Below are positions 15,602-24,517 of a stretch of DNA of 64,000 bases, piece after piece; within the stretch, counting starts at the first letter, position 1; each line of letters begins with the position of its first letter. The notes beneath the pieces are model-generated. The model ran no database searches. It had not been told where the DNA came from and saw nothing but the letters and a program-made list of their open reading frames with translations. Source of the DNA: SG8-30 sp964406445. Lineage in GTDB: Bacteria; Pseudomonadota; Gammaproteobacteria; Steroidobacterales; Steroidobacteraceae. Both the position numbers and the translations under genes were made by a program. The stretch spans positions 1-64,000 of the forward strand of contig CAYORU010000014.1 of NCBI GenBank assembly GCA_964406445.1. Reading direction: 5' to 3'.

Positions 15602-18406
15602 TCAGTCGAGGTCGATCCGGCGCCAGGCCTCGCCCTCCCGGCGCAGTTCGTAGGCGGGCCAGTAGTGTCGATCGAGCTTGAGCGTGATCACGTCCACCGA
15701 GTCGTTCCAGTTGACGGTCTTGAGGCGCAGCGACGAGCGGTCCGGGCGGCCGGTGACCGCCGCGATGAAGGCGTCGAGCGTCGGCGTGGCGACCCCGTCC
15801 ACCTCGACGATCCTCCGGCCGGCCCAGAGCTGGTAGCGGCTGGCCGGCGAGCCGTACATGAAGAAAGCGACGAAGACGCCCTCCGGCGCGATGCCGCGCT
15901 GCGCCGCCATCGCCCGGTGCGGCTCGTGCAGGGTCGCGCCGGCCCACATCAGGACGCGCTCGACGTCCCGGCCGGTCAGCGGGACCGTCGGCACCTCGAG
16001 CGTGCGCTCCGCGCCGTCACGCCACACGGTCGCCTGCAGCACGCCGGCGTGCGACGCCCGTTCCACGTCGCGCGCCGTCAGGACGATCCGTCCGTCGAGC
16101 GCGAGCAGCAGGTCGCCGGGGCGCAGCAGCGTCGAGGCGGGCGAGCCGGCGACGAGACGCGTCACCGACAGCACCGAGCGCTGCACGCCGCCCGCCTGCT
16201 CGAGGCGGCGCACCCAGGACTCCTCGAGGCCGAGCCGCCGGGCCTCGGCCAGCGGCCGCTCCGCGAACTCCGCCTCGAGCGAGTGGATCGGGGAGCCGTC
16301 GCGGACGTGGCCGAGCATCTCGACGACGATGTCCGCCGGGATGCCCTGGTTCTCCTGCTGCATCTGGCGGCCGTTCTCGAAGGCGAAGCTCGACCACAGC
16401 GCGAGCGCCGCGCCGCGGCCGTCGACGATCACGCCGTCGAAGTCGCCCGGTCCGCTGACCAGGCGGACCGTGCTCAGGTTCGACTCGCGGAACTGCAGGG
16501 TCCGCGACAGCGGGAACGCCACCGGGTCGACGGAAGCGACGCGCGCACGCTGCGAGAGCAGCCGGTGGTCCCGGTTGAGACCGACGACCGTGACCTCCTC
16601 GCCGGGCGCCAGCGCGCGGGCGGCGAAGCGCGCGGCCCGCACCGGCGTGTCGCCGATCGCGGCCGGGTCGTAGGACACGACCGCGAGGTTGTGCAGCGGG
16701 TGGACGTACTCCACGCGGCCGGGGACCTCGAGCGTGCCGGCGAAGGTGACCCGCACGTCGCCGAGGGTCACGGGCACCGTGTTGCGGTCCACCGCCACCA
16801 GGCCGCGCGCGGCGTCGATGACCACGCCCGTTCCGTAGTAGTTGCGCTCCGTGACGCCCGCCACCGAGTACGGCATCGTGAAGCCGACCAGCGCCAGTGA
16901 GGGCGCGACCGCGTCGAGCAGCCGGTCGCCGGTCTTCGCATGGCGCGTGCTGCCGGCGGCGGGCGCGCCGGCCGCGGGCGGCGCCGCCGGCAGCGCCTCG
17001 CAGGGCCACAGGCCGCTCGCGTCGTCGCGCCGGCAGCTCTGCGCCGGGAACCAGCGCCGGTCGACGCGGATCGCGCGCAGCTGCGGCGCTCGCGTGTCGT
17101 CGATCGTGAAATAGCGGGCCGGCACGAGCTGCCCGTCCGCGAGGCCGGCGAGCACGGCCTGCGCCTCCGCCATGCTGGCGACCGGCGTGCCGGCGAGCTC
17201 GGTGACCACCGCTGCGCGCGGGATGCCGGCCGGCCCGAAGGCGTAGCCGGGGTTGGCGACGTACACGCCGCGCACCGGCACGTTCATGTGGCGCGCCATC
17301 TGCCAGGAAAGGTCGTGCAGCACGCTGTCGCCGAGCTCGAGATACGCGGAGGGCATCAGCGCGTGCAGGTCCTGCACCGGCAGCCGCTCGCCGACGCGCC
17401 GGCCGCCGCGCTCGACCTCGACGGTCACCTCCTCGCCGACGCGTCCGTCGAGCACCTCGGCAACCGCGTCGAAGTCGCCCGGCAGCCGGCCGTCGAGCCC
17501 GACCAGGATGTCGCCGGCCGCGAGCCGGCCGTCGGCCGCCGAGCCCGGCTGCACCTCGGTGATCACCAGCATGCCGGTGCGGCGCGGCCCCGCGCGGCGC
17601 GCGGCCGCCTCCGTGGCGGGGTCGAGGCCGAGCCGGCGCAGCTCGTCGAACGGCGTGTAGCGCAGCACGACCTGCAGGGTGCCGCGCGGCACCGGGCGTC
17701 CCGCGCGGATGTACTCCAGCGCGCGCACCACGCGCGTGAGCGGCAGGTAGAAGCTCGACGCGGCGCCGGTCGAGCCGCCGGCGTTCAGCGCCACCACCCG
17801 GCCTTCGATGTCGATCACCGGCGAGCCGGAGGATCCCCCTGAGGTACCGGAGGCCGCCTGGTAGTAGAAGGTGTTGAAGTCGTTGTACTTGCCGACGCCG
17901 TAGTTCGGCGCCTCGCGGTCGAGCCGCGCGAGCGTGCCGGCCAGGATGGACAGCTGCTCGCCGGCGTCGTTGCCGACCACGCGGATCTCGGTGCCTACCT
18001 GCGCGCCAACCGGGAACAGCGGCAGCTCGGCAGGCTCGATGAACCGCAGCTTCGACGGGTCGTAGCGGTAGACGCCGAAATCGTGCACGGGATCGCGGTA
18101 GACCGCCCGCAATTCCACCTCCTCGCGGTTGAGGAACACGGCCTGCGCGGTGACCGGACCAGCGGTGACGACGTGGCGGTTGGTCAGGATCAGGCCACGC
18201 TTCGCGTCGATGACGAACCCGGTCGCCTGCGACGAGGTGTTCCACTCGGTGTCGAAGGCGCGGGTCGCGTCCACCTGGATGGCGACCACGCCGGTCGCGA
18301 TCCGCTCCAGCGTGGCCGGCCAGCCGTTGCGGCCCGTGTCCTGGGAGAGGGCCGGCGCCGCGGCGAGCGCCGAGGCGCCCGCCAGCGCGATGAGGCGTGC
18401 GCGCAT
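15602..18406 (-). CDS. Double-HtrA (Nma111-like) serine protease with one active and one degenerate unit
   Basis: A 934-residue secreted protease with signal peptide ending ALSQD. Unit 1 is a trypsin/HtrA fold with His78 (TNRHVV), Asp109 (VHDFGVY) and catalytic Ser193 in GGSSGSP, followed by PDZ regions (about 260-460; GTLQVVLRYTPFDELRRLGL, ITEVQPGSAA). Unit 2 repeats the layout, but the three positions are changed: AVDRNTV replaces the His region, VHPLHNLAVV has Asn for Asp, and the Ser region is DFDGVIVDG. More PDZ-like segments follow. This is the architecture of yeast Nma111. The start overlaps nothing but is one base after the kinase stop (TGACATG), so it is translationally coupled to it. 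Confidence 0.87.
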   Translation of the reverse strand: MRARLIALAGASALAAAPALSQDTGRNGWPATLERIATGVVAIQVDATRAFDTEWNTSSQATGFVIDAKRGLILTNRHVVTAGPVTAQAVFLNREEVELRAVYRDPVHDFGVYRYDPSKLRFIEPAELPLFPVGAQVGTEIRVVGNDAGEQLSILAGTLARLDREAPNYGVGKYNDFNTFYYQAASGTSGGSSGSPVIDIEGRVVALNAGGSTGAASSFYLPLTRVVRALEYIRAGRPVPRGTLQVVLRYTPFDELRRLGLDPATEAAARRAGPRRTGMLVITEVQPGSAADGRLAAGDILVGLDGRLPGDFDAVAEVLDGRVGEEVTVEVERGGRRVGERLPVQDLHALMPSAYLELGDSVLHDLSWQMARHMNVPVRGVYVANPGYAFGPAGIPRAAVVTELAGTPVASMAEAQAVLAGLADGQLVPARYFTIDDTRAPQLRAIRVDRRWFPAQSCRRDDASGLWPCEALPAAPPAAGAPAAGSTRHAKTGDRLLDAVAPSLALVGFTMPYSVAGVTERNYYGTGVVIDAARGLVAVDRNTVPVTLGDVRVTFAGTLEVPGRVEYVHPLHNLAVVSYDPAAIGDTPVRAARFAARALAPGEEVTVVGLNRDHRLLSQRARVASVDPVAFPLSRTLQFRESNLSTVRLVSGPGDFDGVIVDGRGAALALWSSFAFENGRQMQQENQGIPADIVVEMLGHVRDGSPIHSLEAEFAERPLAEARRLGLEESWVRRLEQAGGVQRSVLSVTRLVAGSPASTLLRPGDLLLALDGRIVLTARDVERASHAGVLQATVWRDGAERTLEVPTVPLTGRDVERVLMWAGATLHEPHRAMAAQRGIAPEGVFVAFFMYGSPASRYQLWAGRRIVEVDGVATPTLDAFIAAVTGRPDRSSLRLKTVNWNDSVDVITLKLDRHYWPAYELRREGEAWRRIDLD

Positions 18407-18407
18407 G

Positions 18408-19346
18408 TCACTCCATCCTGTAGCCGAAGGTCTCGTGGAAGCGCTCGGCGAACTCGCCGGCCGAGAACCGGTGGTGCTGGGTCCCGGTGTGGGCGATCTT
18501 GATGGCGCCGAGCAGCGAGGCGATGCGCCCTGTCGTCTCCCAGTCCATGCCGCGCAGCAGGCCGTACAGCAGCCCGGCGCGGTAGGCATCGCCGCAGCCG
18601 GTCGGGTCGACCACCTGGGCGGCCCGCACCGGCGGAATGTCGACGCGGCGGCCGTCCTGCAGGTGAACGACCGATCCCTCGGCCCCGCGCGTGACCACGT
18701 AGGCCGAAACGCGCGCGGCGATCTGCGCGGCGCCGAGGCCCGTGCGCTCCTGCAGCAGCTGCGCCTCGTAGTCGTTGACGGTGACCCAGGTCGCCTGGTC
18801 GATGAAGCGGTCGAAGTCCTGCTGCCCGAACAGCGGCATCGCCTGCCCCGGGTCGAAGATGAAGGGAATGCCGGCGTCGGCGAACTGCTGCGCGTGCGTG
18901 ACCATGCCCTCGCGGCCGTCCGGCGCGAGGATGCCGATCCGGATGCCCTCGTCGGCCGGCACGGCGATGCTCTGCGAGCGGTTCATGGCGCCGGGGTGGA
19001 ACGCCGTGATCTGGTTGTCGTCGAGGTCGGTCGTGATGAAGGCCTGGGCCGTGTACTCGTCGTCGAAGCGGCGCACGAAGCGCTCGGACAGCCCGTTCTG
19101 CGCGAGCCAGTCCGAGTACGGTCCGAAGTCGCGCCCGACCGCGCCGCAGGCGTAGCCCTCGCCGCCGAGCAGGCGGAGGTTGTAGACGATGTTGCCCGCG
19201 CAGCCGCCGAAGTAGCGCGTCAGCTTCGGCGCGAGGAAGGACACGTTCAGCATGTGGATGCGGTCGGCCAGGATGTGGTCCTTGAACCGGCCCGGGAAGA
19301 CCATGACCGTGTCGTAGGCGAGCGATCCGCAGATCAGCGCAGGCAT
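18408..19346 (-). CDS. PfkB-family carbohydrate/adenosine kinase
   Basis: A 312-residue cytosolic ribokinase-superfamily enzyme that phosphorylates a sugar or nucleoside with ATP. It shows GSLAYDTVMVFPG at the N-terminus, FGGCAGNIVYNL (the first PfkB signature, normally GG..N.A), and the second signature DPTGCGDAYRAGLLYGL with the catalytic Asp and anion-hole glycines. The N-terminal pattern is closest to adenosine-kinase-like members, but ribokinase or fructokinase cannot be excluded. A GGGGGTG ribosome site precedes the ATG. It sits between dgkA and the double-HtrA protease, with gaps of 11 and 1 bases. Confidence 0.85.
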   Translation of the reverse strand: MPALICGSLAYDTVMVFPGRFKDHILADRIHMLNVSFLAPKLTRYFGGCAGNIVYNLRLLGGEGYACGAVGRDFGPYSDWLAQNGLSERFVRRFDDEYTAQAFITTDLDDNQITAFHPGAMNRSQSIAVPADEGIRIGILAPDGREGMVTHAQQFADAGIPFIFDPGQAMPLFGQQDFDRFIDQATWVTVNDYEAQLLQERTGLGAAQIAARVSAYVVTRGAEGSVVHLQDGRRVDIPPVRAAQVVDPTGCGDAYRAGLLYGLLRGMDWETTGRIASLLGAIKIAHTGTQHHRFSAGEFAERFHETFGYRME

Positions 19347-19357
19347 CGGCACCCCCG

Positions 19358-19726
19358 TCAGGCGAGCACGAGCAGCCAGTTGAGCCCGAGCAGGACGAAT
19401 CCGCCGAACACGGCCGCCGAGCCGAGGTCCTTGGCGAGCCCCGACAGCGCGTGGCGCTCCTCGCCGATGCGGTCGATGGCGGCCTCCACCGCGCTGTTCA
19501 GCAGCTCGATGACCAGCACCAGCAGCATCGGACCGACCAGCAGCGCGCGCTCGATGCCGTTCTCGCCGAGCCACAGGCCGAGCGGCACCACGACGACGGC
19601 GAGCGCGCATTCCTGGCGGAAGGCGGCCTCCTCGCGCCAGGCGCCCGCGAAGCCGCGCGCGGTGTTGCCGAAGGCGTTGAGTATCCGGGTGAGTCCCTGG
19701 GGCTTGGCCCGTCCCGAGGGCGTCAT
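19358..19726 (-). CDS. dgkA: Diacylglycerol kinase (prokaryotic, membrane)
   Basis: A 122-residue integral membrane enzyme (E. coli DgkA is 121-122) that phosphorylates diacylglycerol to phosphatidate, recycling lipid by-products of osmoregulated glucan and LPS modification. Features: an N-terminal amphipathic segment, three transmembrane helices, the family signature ELLNSAVEAAIDR with the catalytic Glu, AFRQE before the first helix, and AKDLGSAAV. It lies between gcvPB (10-base gap) and the kinase gene, so it is probably part of the same transcript although unrelated to glycine metabolism. Confidence 0.95.
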   Translation of the reverse strand: MTPSGRAKPQGLTRILNAFGNTARGFAGAWREEAAFRQECALAVVVVPLGLWLGENGIERALLVGPMLLVLVIELLNSAVEAAIDRIGEERHALSGLAKDLGSAAVFGGFVLLGLNWLLVLA

Positions 19727-19736
19727 GCCGGCGTCT

Positions 19737-21200
19737 TCACGCCGCGGCCGGCTTCCACGCGAGGTCCAGCTGCTTGGCGGCGCGGACGTCGTCGAGCCGG
19801 CGGACCGGCGTGGTCCAGGGCGCGCCCTTCAGCCGCGCCGCATCCGTGGCAGCCTCCTGCAGGATGGCCGCCATGGCCTCGACGAATCCGTCGAGGTCCT
19901 CCCTGGCCTCGGTCTCGGTCGGCTCGATGAGCAGGCATTCGGGCACCAGCAGCGGGAAGTACGTGGTCGGCGCATGGTAGCCGAAGTCGAGCAGCCGCTT
20001 GGCGACGTCCATCGCAGTCACGCCCTGCTCGCGGGCCTGCCGCTTGAGCGTCACGATGAACTCGTGGCTCGCGCGCCGGCCTGGATAGGCCAGGTCGAAG
20101 CCCGCCTGCCGCAGCCGGGCCATCAGGTAGTTGGCGTTCAGCGTCGAGTATTCGGCCACCTGCCGCATGCCCTCGCGCCCGAGGATGCGCATGTAGACGT
20201 AGGCGCGCAGCAGGACGCCCGCGTTGCCCATGAAGCCGGACAGGCGGCCGATCGTCTGCGGCAGGTCGCGCTCGTCGAGCCAGCGATAGCGCTCGCCGTC
20301 CCTGCCGACCACGGGCACCGGCATGAACGGCAGCAGGCGCGTCGACACGCCCACCGCCCCGGACCCCGGCCCGCCGCCGCCGTGCGGCGTGGAGAAGGTC
20401 TTGTGCAGGTTCATGTGGATGACGTCAAAGCCCATGTCGCCGGGCCGGACCTTGCCGAGGATGGCGTTGAGGTTGGCGCCGTCGTAGTAGAGCAGCCCGC
20501 CGGCCGCGTGCACCCGCTTCGCGATCTCCACGATGCGGCGCTCGAAGACGCCGAGCGTGCTCGGGTTGGTTAGCATGATTCCCGCGGTGTTCGGCCCGAG
20601 CACGGCCTCGAGCGCCGCGAGGTCCACGTCGCCGTCGGCGCCGCAGGGGATCTCGCGCACCTTCATGCCGCACATCGTCGCGGTCGCCGGATTGGTGCCG
20701 TGCGCGGCCTCGGGCACGATGATCTCATTGCGCGCCAGGTCGCCGCGGGACCGGTGGTAGGCGCGAATCATGGCGACGCCCGCGAACTCGCCCTGCGCGC
20801 CGGCCATGGGCGTCAGCGAGACGCCCTGCATGCCGGTCACCTCCTTGAGCATCTCCTGCAGCTCGTGCATGCAGGCGAGGAAGCCCTGGCCGGTGGACTC
20901 GGGCGCGAGCGGATGGCGGCCGAGGAACTCCGGCAGCATGGCGAGGCTGTTGCAGGCCTTCGGGTTGTACTTCATCGTGCACGAGCCCAGCGGGTAGAAG
21001 TTCGTGTCGATGCTGAAGTTCTGCTGCGACAGGCGCGTGAAGTGGCGCACCGCCTGCAGCTCGGACACCTCCGGCAGCATCGGCCGCGTGCGCCGGGCGA
21101 GGTGCGCGGGCACCGCCGCCTCGGCGGCCGGGGGATGCTGCGAGCCGGCCGACCGGCCGGGCTTGGAGATCTCGAAGATCACGGGCTCGCGGGTCTTCAT
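19737..21200 (-). CDS. gcvPB: Glycine dehydrogenase (decarboxylating) subunit 2
   Basis: The PLP-binding subunit of the two-subunit P-protein, which decarboxylates glycine and passes the aminomethyl group to lipoyl-GcvH. 487 residues. The PLP lysine lies in HMNLHKTFSTPHGGGGPG, with EAAHGTNPATATMCG and NPSTLGVFE as further family motifs. The ATG of MKTREP is preferred over a GTG three codons upstream because GAGGTG serves as its ribosome site. It follows gcvPA with a 10-base gap; the two form a heterotetramer in known split systems. Confidence 0.96.
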   Translation of the reverse strand: MKTREPVIFEISKPGRSAGSQHPPAAEAAVPAHLARRTRPMLPEVSELQAVRHFTRLSQQNFSIDTNFYPLGSCTMKYNPKACNSLAMLPEFLGRHPLAPESTGQGFLACMHELQEMLKEVTGMQGVSLTPMAGAQGEFAGVAMIRAYHRSRGDLARNEIIVPEAAHGTNPATATMCGMKVREIPCGADGDVDLAALEAVLGPNTAGIMLTNPSTLGVFERRIVEIAKRVHAAGGLLYYDGANLNAILGKVRPGDMGFDVIHMNLHKTFSTPHGGGGPGSGAVGVSTRLLPFMPVPVVGRDGERYRWLDERDLPQTIGRLSGFMGNAGVLLRAYVYMRILGREGMRQVAEYSTLNANYLMARLRQAGFDLAYPGRRASHEFIVTLKRQAREQGVTAMDVAKRLLDFGYHAPTTYFPLLVPECLLIEPTETEAREDLDGFVEAMAAILQEAATDAARLKGAPWTTPVRRLDDVRAAKQLDLAWKPAAA

Positions 21201-21210
21201 GATGGGCACC

Positions 21211-22584
21211 TCAGGCGGCGCGGGCGCTGGCGAGCGCCTCGGTGAGCGACGCGGCGTAGCGGGCGATGTCGGCGTCCGTGCGCGTCTCGGTCGCGCACGC
21301 CAGCAACGCCTGGCCGAGCTCGGGATACTCGCGCGAGAGGTCGACGCCGCCCGCGATGCCCCGCAACGCGAGCTGCTCGAGCACGGCGCGCGCGGGACGG
21401 TCGAGCTGCAGCACGCACTCGTGGAAGCGCGGACCCTCGAAGGCCGCGCGCACGCCCTTCACGCGCGACAGCGCCTCGACCAGCTTGCGGGTCGCGGCCA
21501 GCGAGGCCGCGGCGACCCGCTCGAGGCCGGCCGGGCCGAGCAGCGTCATGTAGATGGTCGCCGCCGTCATCAGCAGGCCCTGGTTGGTGCAGATGTTCGA
21601 GGTGGCCTTGCCGCGGCGGATGTGCTGCTCGCGCGCCTGCAGCGTGAGCGTGAAGCCGGGCCGGCCGTCGAGGTCCAGCGTCCGCCCGACCACGCGGCCG
21701 GGCATCTGCCGGACGTGCTCCATGCGCGTGGTCAGGAAGCCGAAATAGGGCCCGCCCGACGAGAGCGGCACGCCGAGCGGCTGGCCCTCGCCGCAGGCGA
21801 TGTCCACGCCGCCCTCGCCCCACTCGCCCGGCGGCTTGAGCAACGCGAGCGACGTCGGGTTGACCACCGCGATCACCAGCGCGCCGTTCTCGCGCGCCCA
21901 GGCGACCAGCTCGTCGACTTCCTCGAGCTGCCCGAAGAAGTTCGGCTGCTGGATCGCGATCGCGGTGACGTCCTGGCCCGAGTACGCCTCGAGCGCGGCA
22001 CGCAGCGTGCGGCCGGACCTCGGGCAGTAGGGCAGCTCCTCGAAGGACAGCCCCTGTCCCTCGGTGACCGCACGGGCGCAGGCCCGGTAGGTCGGGTTCA
22101 CGGTGCGCGGCAGCAGGATCCGCGAGGACTTCGACCGGCGGTGCGCCCGCACCGCCATCAGGCAGGCCTCGCCGAGCGCGGTCGCGCCGTCGTACAGGGA
22201 GGCGTTCGACACCTCCATGCCGGTCAGGCTCGCCATCATGGTCTGGTATTCGTAGATCGTCTGCAGCGTGCCCTGGCTGGCCTCGGCCTGGTAGGGCGTG
22301 TAGGCGCTGTAAATCTCGCCGCGCGTGGAGATCGCCCAGACCGGCGCCGGGATGTGGTGCTCGTAGGCGCCGGCGCCGATGAAGTTGAGCAGCCGCCCGT
22401 CCGTGGCCGCGCGCTCCGCCATCAGCCGCGCGACCTCCATCTCGGACAGCGCCGGCGGAATGCCGGCGAGCTCGCGGATCTTGAGCTCCTCGGGAATCTC
22501 GTCGAACAGGTCCTCGATGCTCGCGGCGCCGATCGCGGCGAGCATTTCGCGGACGTCTTCCTCGGTGTGCGGGACGTAGGACAT
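21211..22584 (-). CDS. gcvPA: Glycine dehydrogenase (decarboxylating) subunit 1
   Basis: 457 residues, homologous to the N-terminal half of the single-chain GcvP and the structural partner of GcvPB. It opens with YVPHTEEDVREML, the usual start of split GcvPA proteins, and contains FIGAGAYEHHIPAPV, YTPYQAEASQGTLQ and the GMEVSNASLYDGATA segment of the active-site cleft. E. coli has a fused P-protein; the split form is common in other gammaproteobacteria, Gram-positives and thermophiles. Located 53 bases downstream of gcvH, in the riboswitch-headed operon. Confidence 0.96.
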   Translation of the reverse strand: MSYVPHTEEDVREMLAAIGAASIEDLFDEIPEELKIRELAGIPPALSEMEVARLMAERAATDGRLLNFIGAGAYEHHIPAPVWAISTRGEIYSAYTPYQAEASQGTLQTIYEYQTMMASLTGMEVSNASLYDGATALGEACLMAVRAHRRSKSSRILLPRTVNPTYRACARAVTEGQGLSFEELPYCPRSGRTLRAALEAYSGQDVTAIAIQQPNFFGQLEEVDELVAWARENGALVIAVVNPTSLALLKPPGEWGEGGVDIACGEGQPLGVPLSSGGPYFGFLTTRMEHVRQMPGRVVGRTLDLDGRPGFTLTLQAREQHIRRGKATSNICTNQGLLMTAATIYMTLLGPAGLERVAAASLAATRKLVEALSRVKGVRAAFEGPRFHECVLQLDRPARAVLEQLALRGIAGGVDLSREYPELGQALLACATETRTDADIARYAASLTEALASARAA

Positions 22585-22637
22585 CTCGGTCTCCGGTGTT
22601 CTGCGGCGCCGCGGACGGCGACAGGCGCGCTGCGCGC

Positions 22638-23030
22638 TCAGGCCTCGCTGGCCAGGTGCGCGGAGTAGGCGGCCGCGTCGAGCAGCGACTCGATGGCGGC
22701 GGGTGACGACGGCTTGAGGCGCGCGATCCAGCCCTGGCCATAGGGCTCCTGGTTGATGAGTTCCGGCTGGGTCGCGAGCGCTTCGTTGCCCGCCAGCACC
22801 TTGCCCGCGACCGGGCTGTAGACGTCGGAGGCGGCCTTCACCGACTCGACGACCGCGAAGGCGTCGCCCGCCCCGACCTCGCGCCCGGCCTCGGGCGCCT
22901 CGACGAAGACCAGGTCGCCGAGGGCCGCCTGCGCATGGTCCGTGATGCCGACCTCGACGCTGCCGTCCGGCAGCGTGCGCACCCACTCGTGGCTCCTGGT
23001 GTAGCGGAGGTCCCCGGGCACGTTGCTCAT
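22638..23030 (-). CDS. gcvH: Glycine cleavage system H protein (lipoyl carrier)
   Basis: A 130-residue lipoylated carrier that shuttles the aminomethyl group between the P, T and L proteins. The lipoylation context VESVKAASD is present with Lys65, as are RYTRSHEWV at the N-terminus and NQEPYGQGWI near the C-terminus. Length matches the family (about 129). Third in order from the glycine riboswitch in expression terms after gcvT. The lipoamide dehydrogenase (L protein) gene is not in the window. Confidence 0.97.
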   Translation of the reverse strand: MSNVPGDLRYTRSHEWVRTLPDGSVEVGITDHAQAALGDLVFVEAPEAGREVGAGDAFAVVESVKAASDVYSPVAGKVLAGNEALATQPELINQEPYGQGWIARLKPSSPAAIESLLDAAAYSAHLASEA

Positions 23031-23100
23031 CTGCTCGCTCCTGCCGCCTCGCGGACGGCGCTAGCCATCGATTCGTGGCGCCCGCGGGCGCCGGTTTCGT

Positions 23101-24189
23101 TCAGGCGGCGACCAGCGCCTTGCCGTGTCGCACGAACGGCGGCTTGACCACGGTCGCCGCGGCGAGCCGGCCGCGAAGGTCCACCTGGACCTGCTCGCCG
23201 GCGCCCGCCGGCACCCGCGCCAGCGCGATCGAGCGCTCCAGGGTCGGCGACCAGCCGCCGCTCGTGACCTCGCCCTCTCCGGCCGCGCCGGCCTCCACGC
23301 GCTGGTGCGCGCGCAACACGCCGCGGTCCGCGAGCAGGAGCCCGACCAGCCTGCGCAGGCCGCCGCGCCGCTTCTGCTCGAGCAGCGCCTCGCGGCCGAT
23401 GAACTCGCGGCCGTCGTCGAGCGCCACGGTCCAGCCGAGCCCCGACTCGAGCGGCGAGACGGTCTCGTCCATGTCGTTGCCGTAGAGGTTCATGCCGGCC
23501 TCGAGCCGCAGCGTGTCGCGCGCGCCGAGCCCGCAGGGCGCGACGCCGGCCGCCTTGAGCGCCAGCCAGAAGGTGGGCGCCTGCACCGCGGGCAGCATCA
23601 CCTCGAAGCCGTCCTCGCCGGTGTAGCCGGTGCGGGCCACGAACAGCTCGCCGCCGGCGACGCCGAAGAAGGGCGCGAGCGCCTGCACCCGCTCCTGGTA
23701 GACGGCCGGCAATTGCGCGATCACGCGGGCCCGGGCGTTCGGCCCCTGCACGGCGACCATCGCCAGGTCGCGGCGCGGCTGCACCTTCACGCCGTGCTCC
23801 GCCGCGTGCCGGCCGATCCACTCGAGGTCCTTGGCCGCGGTGCCCGCGTTCACCACCAGGCGGAACCAGCCTTCCTCGATGAAGTAAACGATCAGGTCGT
23901 CGATGACGCCGCCGTCCTCGCGGAGCATGCAGCTGTAGAGCGCCTTGCCGGTGACCCGGAGCCGGCCGACGTCGTTGGCGAGGAGGCGCGCGAGCAGGGC
24001 CCGCGCCTGCGCGCCGTGCAGGTCCACGACGCACATGTGCGAGACGTCGAACATGCCCGCGTCGCGTCGCACCGCGTGGTGCTCCTCGATCTGCGAGCCG
24101 TAGGCGAGCGGCATGTCCCAGCCGCCGAAATCGACCATGCGCGCGCCGAGTTCGAGGTGGACCGGGTGCAGCGGGGTTCTCTGGGCCAT
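23101..24189 (-). CDS. gcvT: Glycine cleavage system T protein (aminomethyltransferase)
   Basis: A 362-residue folate-dependent aminomethyltransferase that releases ammonia from lipoyl-GcvH and loads the methylene group onto tetrahydrofolate. Motifs: MVDFGGWDMPLAYG near the N-terminus, MFDVSHM with the catalytic-region Asp, and RTGYTGEDGFEV, which is typical of GcvT. It is the first gene after the tandem glycine riboswitch (24225-24450), so its transcription is probably glycine-controlled. A 70-base gap separates it from gcvH. Confidence 0.96.
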   Translation of the reverse strand: MAQRTPLHPVHLELGARMVDFGGWDMPLAYGSQIEEHHAVRRDAGMFDVSHMCVVDLHGAQARALLARLLANDVGRLRVTGKALYSCMLREDGGVIDDLIVYFIEEGWFRLVVNAGTAAKDLEWIGRHAAEHGVKVQPRRDLAMVAVQGPNARARVIAQLPAVYQERVQALAPFFGVAGGELFVARTGYTGEDGFEVMLPAVQAPTFWLALKAAGVAPCGLGARDTLRLEAGMNLYGNDMDETVSPLESGLGWTVALDDGREFIGREALLEQKRRGGLRRLVGLLLADRGVLRAHQRVEAGAAGEGEVTSGGWSPTLERSIALARVPAGAGEQVQVDLRGRLAAATVVKPPFVRHGKALVAA

Positions 24190-24224
24190 CTTCCTTCCCG
24201 GCGGCCTGCGGCCGCGACAGACGC

Positions 24225-24260
24225 AAAAAGGGGCGGCAGGCCCGCAGGACCTGCCGCCCC
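24225..24260 (-). terminator. Attenuator terminator downstream of the glycine riboswitch
   Basis: An 11-bp GC stem (GGGGCGGCAGG and its complement) with a 9-nt loop is followed on the minus strand by TTTTT. It immediately abuts the 3' strand of aptamer 2 and lies 36 bases before gcvT. In known systems of this type glycine binding prevents such a terminator from forming (an ON switch); the shared GGGG run supports competition here. Confidence 0.85.
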
Positions 24261-24450
24261 TCTGTCCGTGAACCTGAGAGATTGGGAGCCGGACACAGCC
24301 GGCGCCGCTCCCCTTCGGTGGGCCCTTGCAGGGCCGCTCTCCAGAGCCCGCGCGATCCTGCCGTTCTTCTGCCTGAGCGTTTCCGGGCGGGTTGCGCCTT
24401 CGGCGCCGCGCCGGGGCGCGGTCTCTCCGGACAGGTCGTTTCGCGGAACC
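24261..24450 (-). ncRNA. Tandem glycine riboswitch (two aptamers)
   Basis: In the leader of gcvT the minus strand carries two consecutive copies of the glycine aptamer core. Aptamer 1 has CCGGAGAGACCG, GCGCCGAAGGCGCAA and ACGCTCAGGCAGAAG; aptamer 2 has TCTGGAGAGCGG, CACCGAAGGGGAG and TCTCTCAGGTTCACGGACAG. A short linker separates them. These match the known cooperative glycine riboswitch that controls glycine cleavage genes. A -10-like TATAGAAT lies just upstream (about 24454-24461). Ends are estimated to within about 10 bases. Confidence 0.93.
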
Positions 24451-24517
24451 TGCATTCTATAAGGACTGCGCGGCCCGGTATAGTCGCAAGTCCACTGCGG
24501 GCCACGCGGACCGATTC

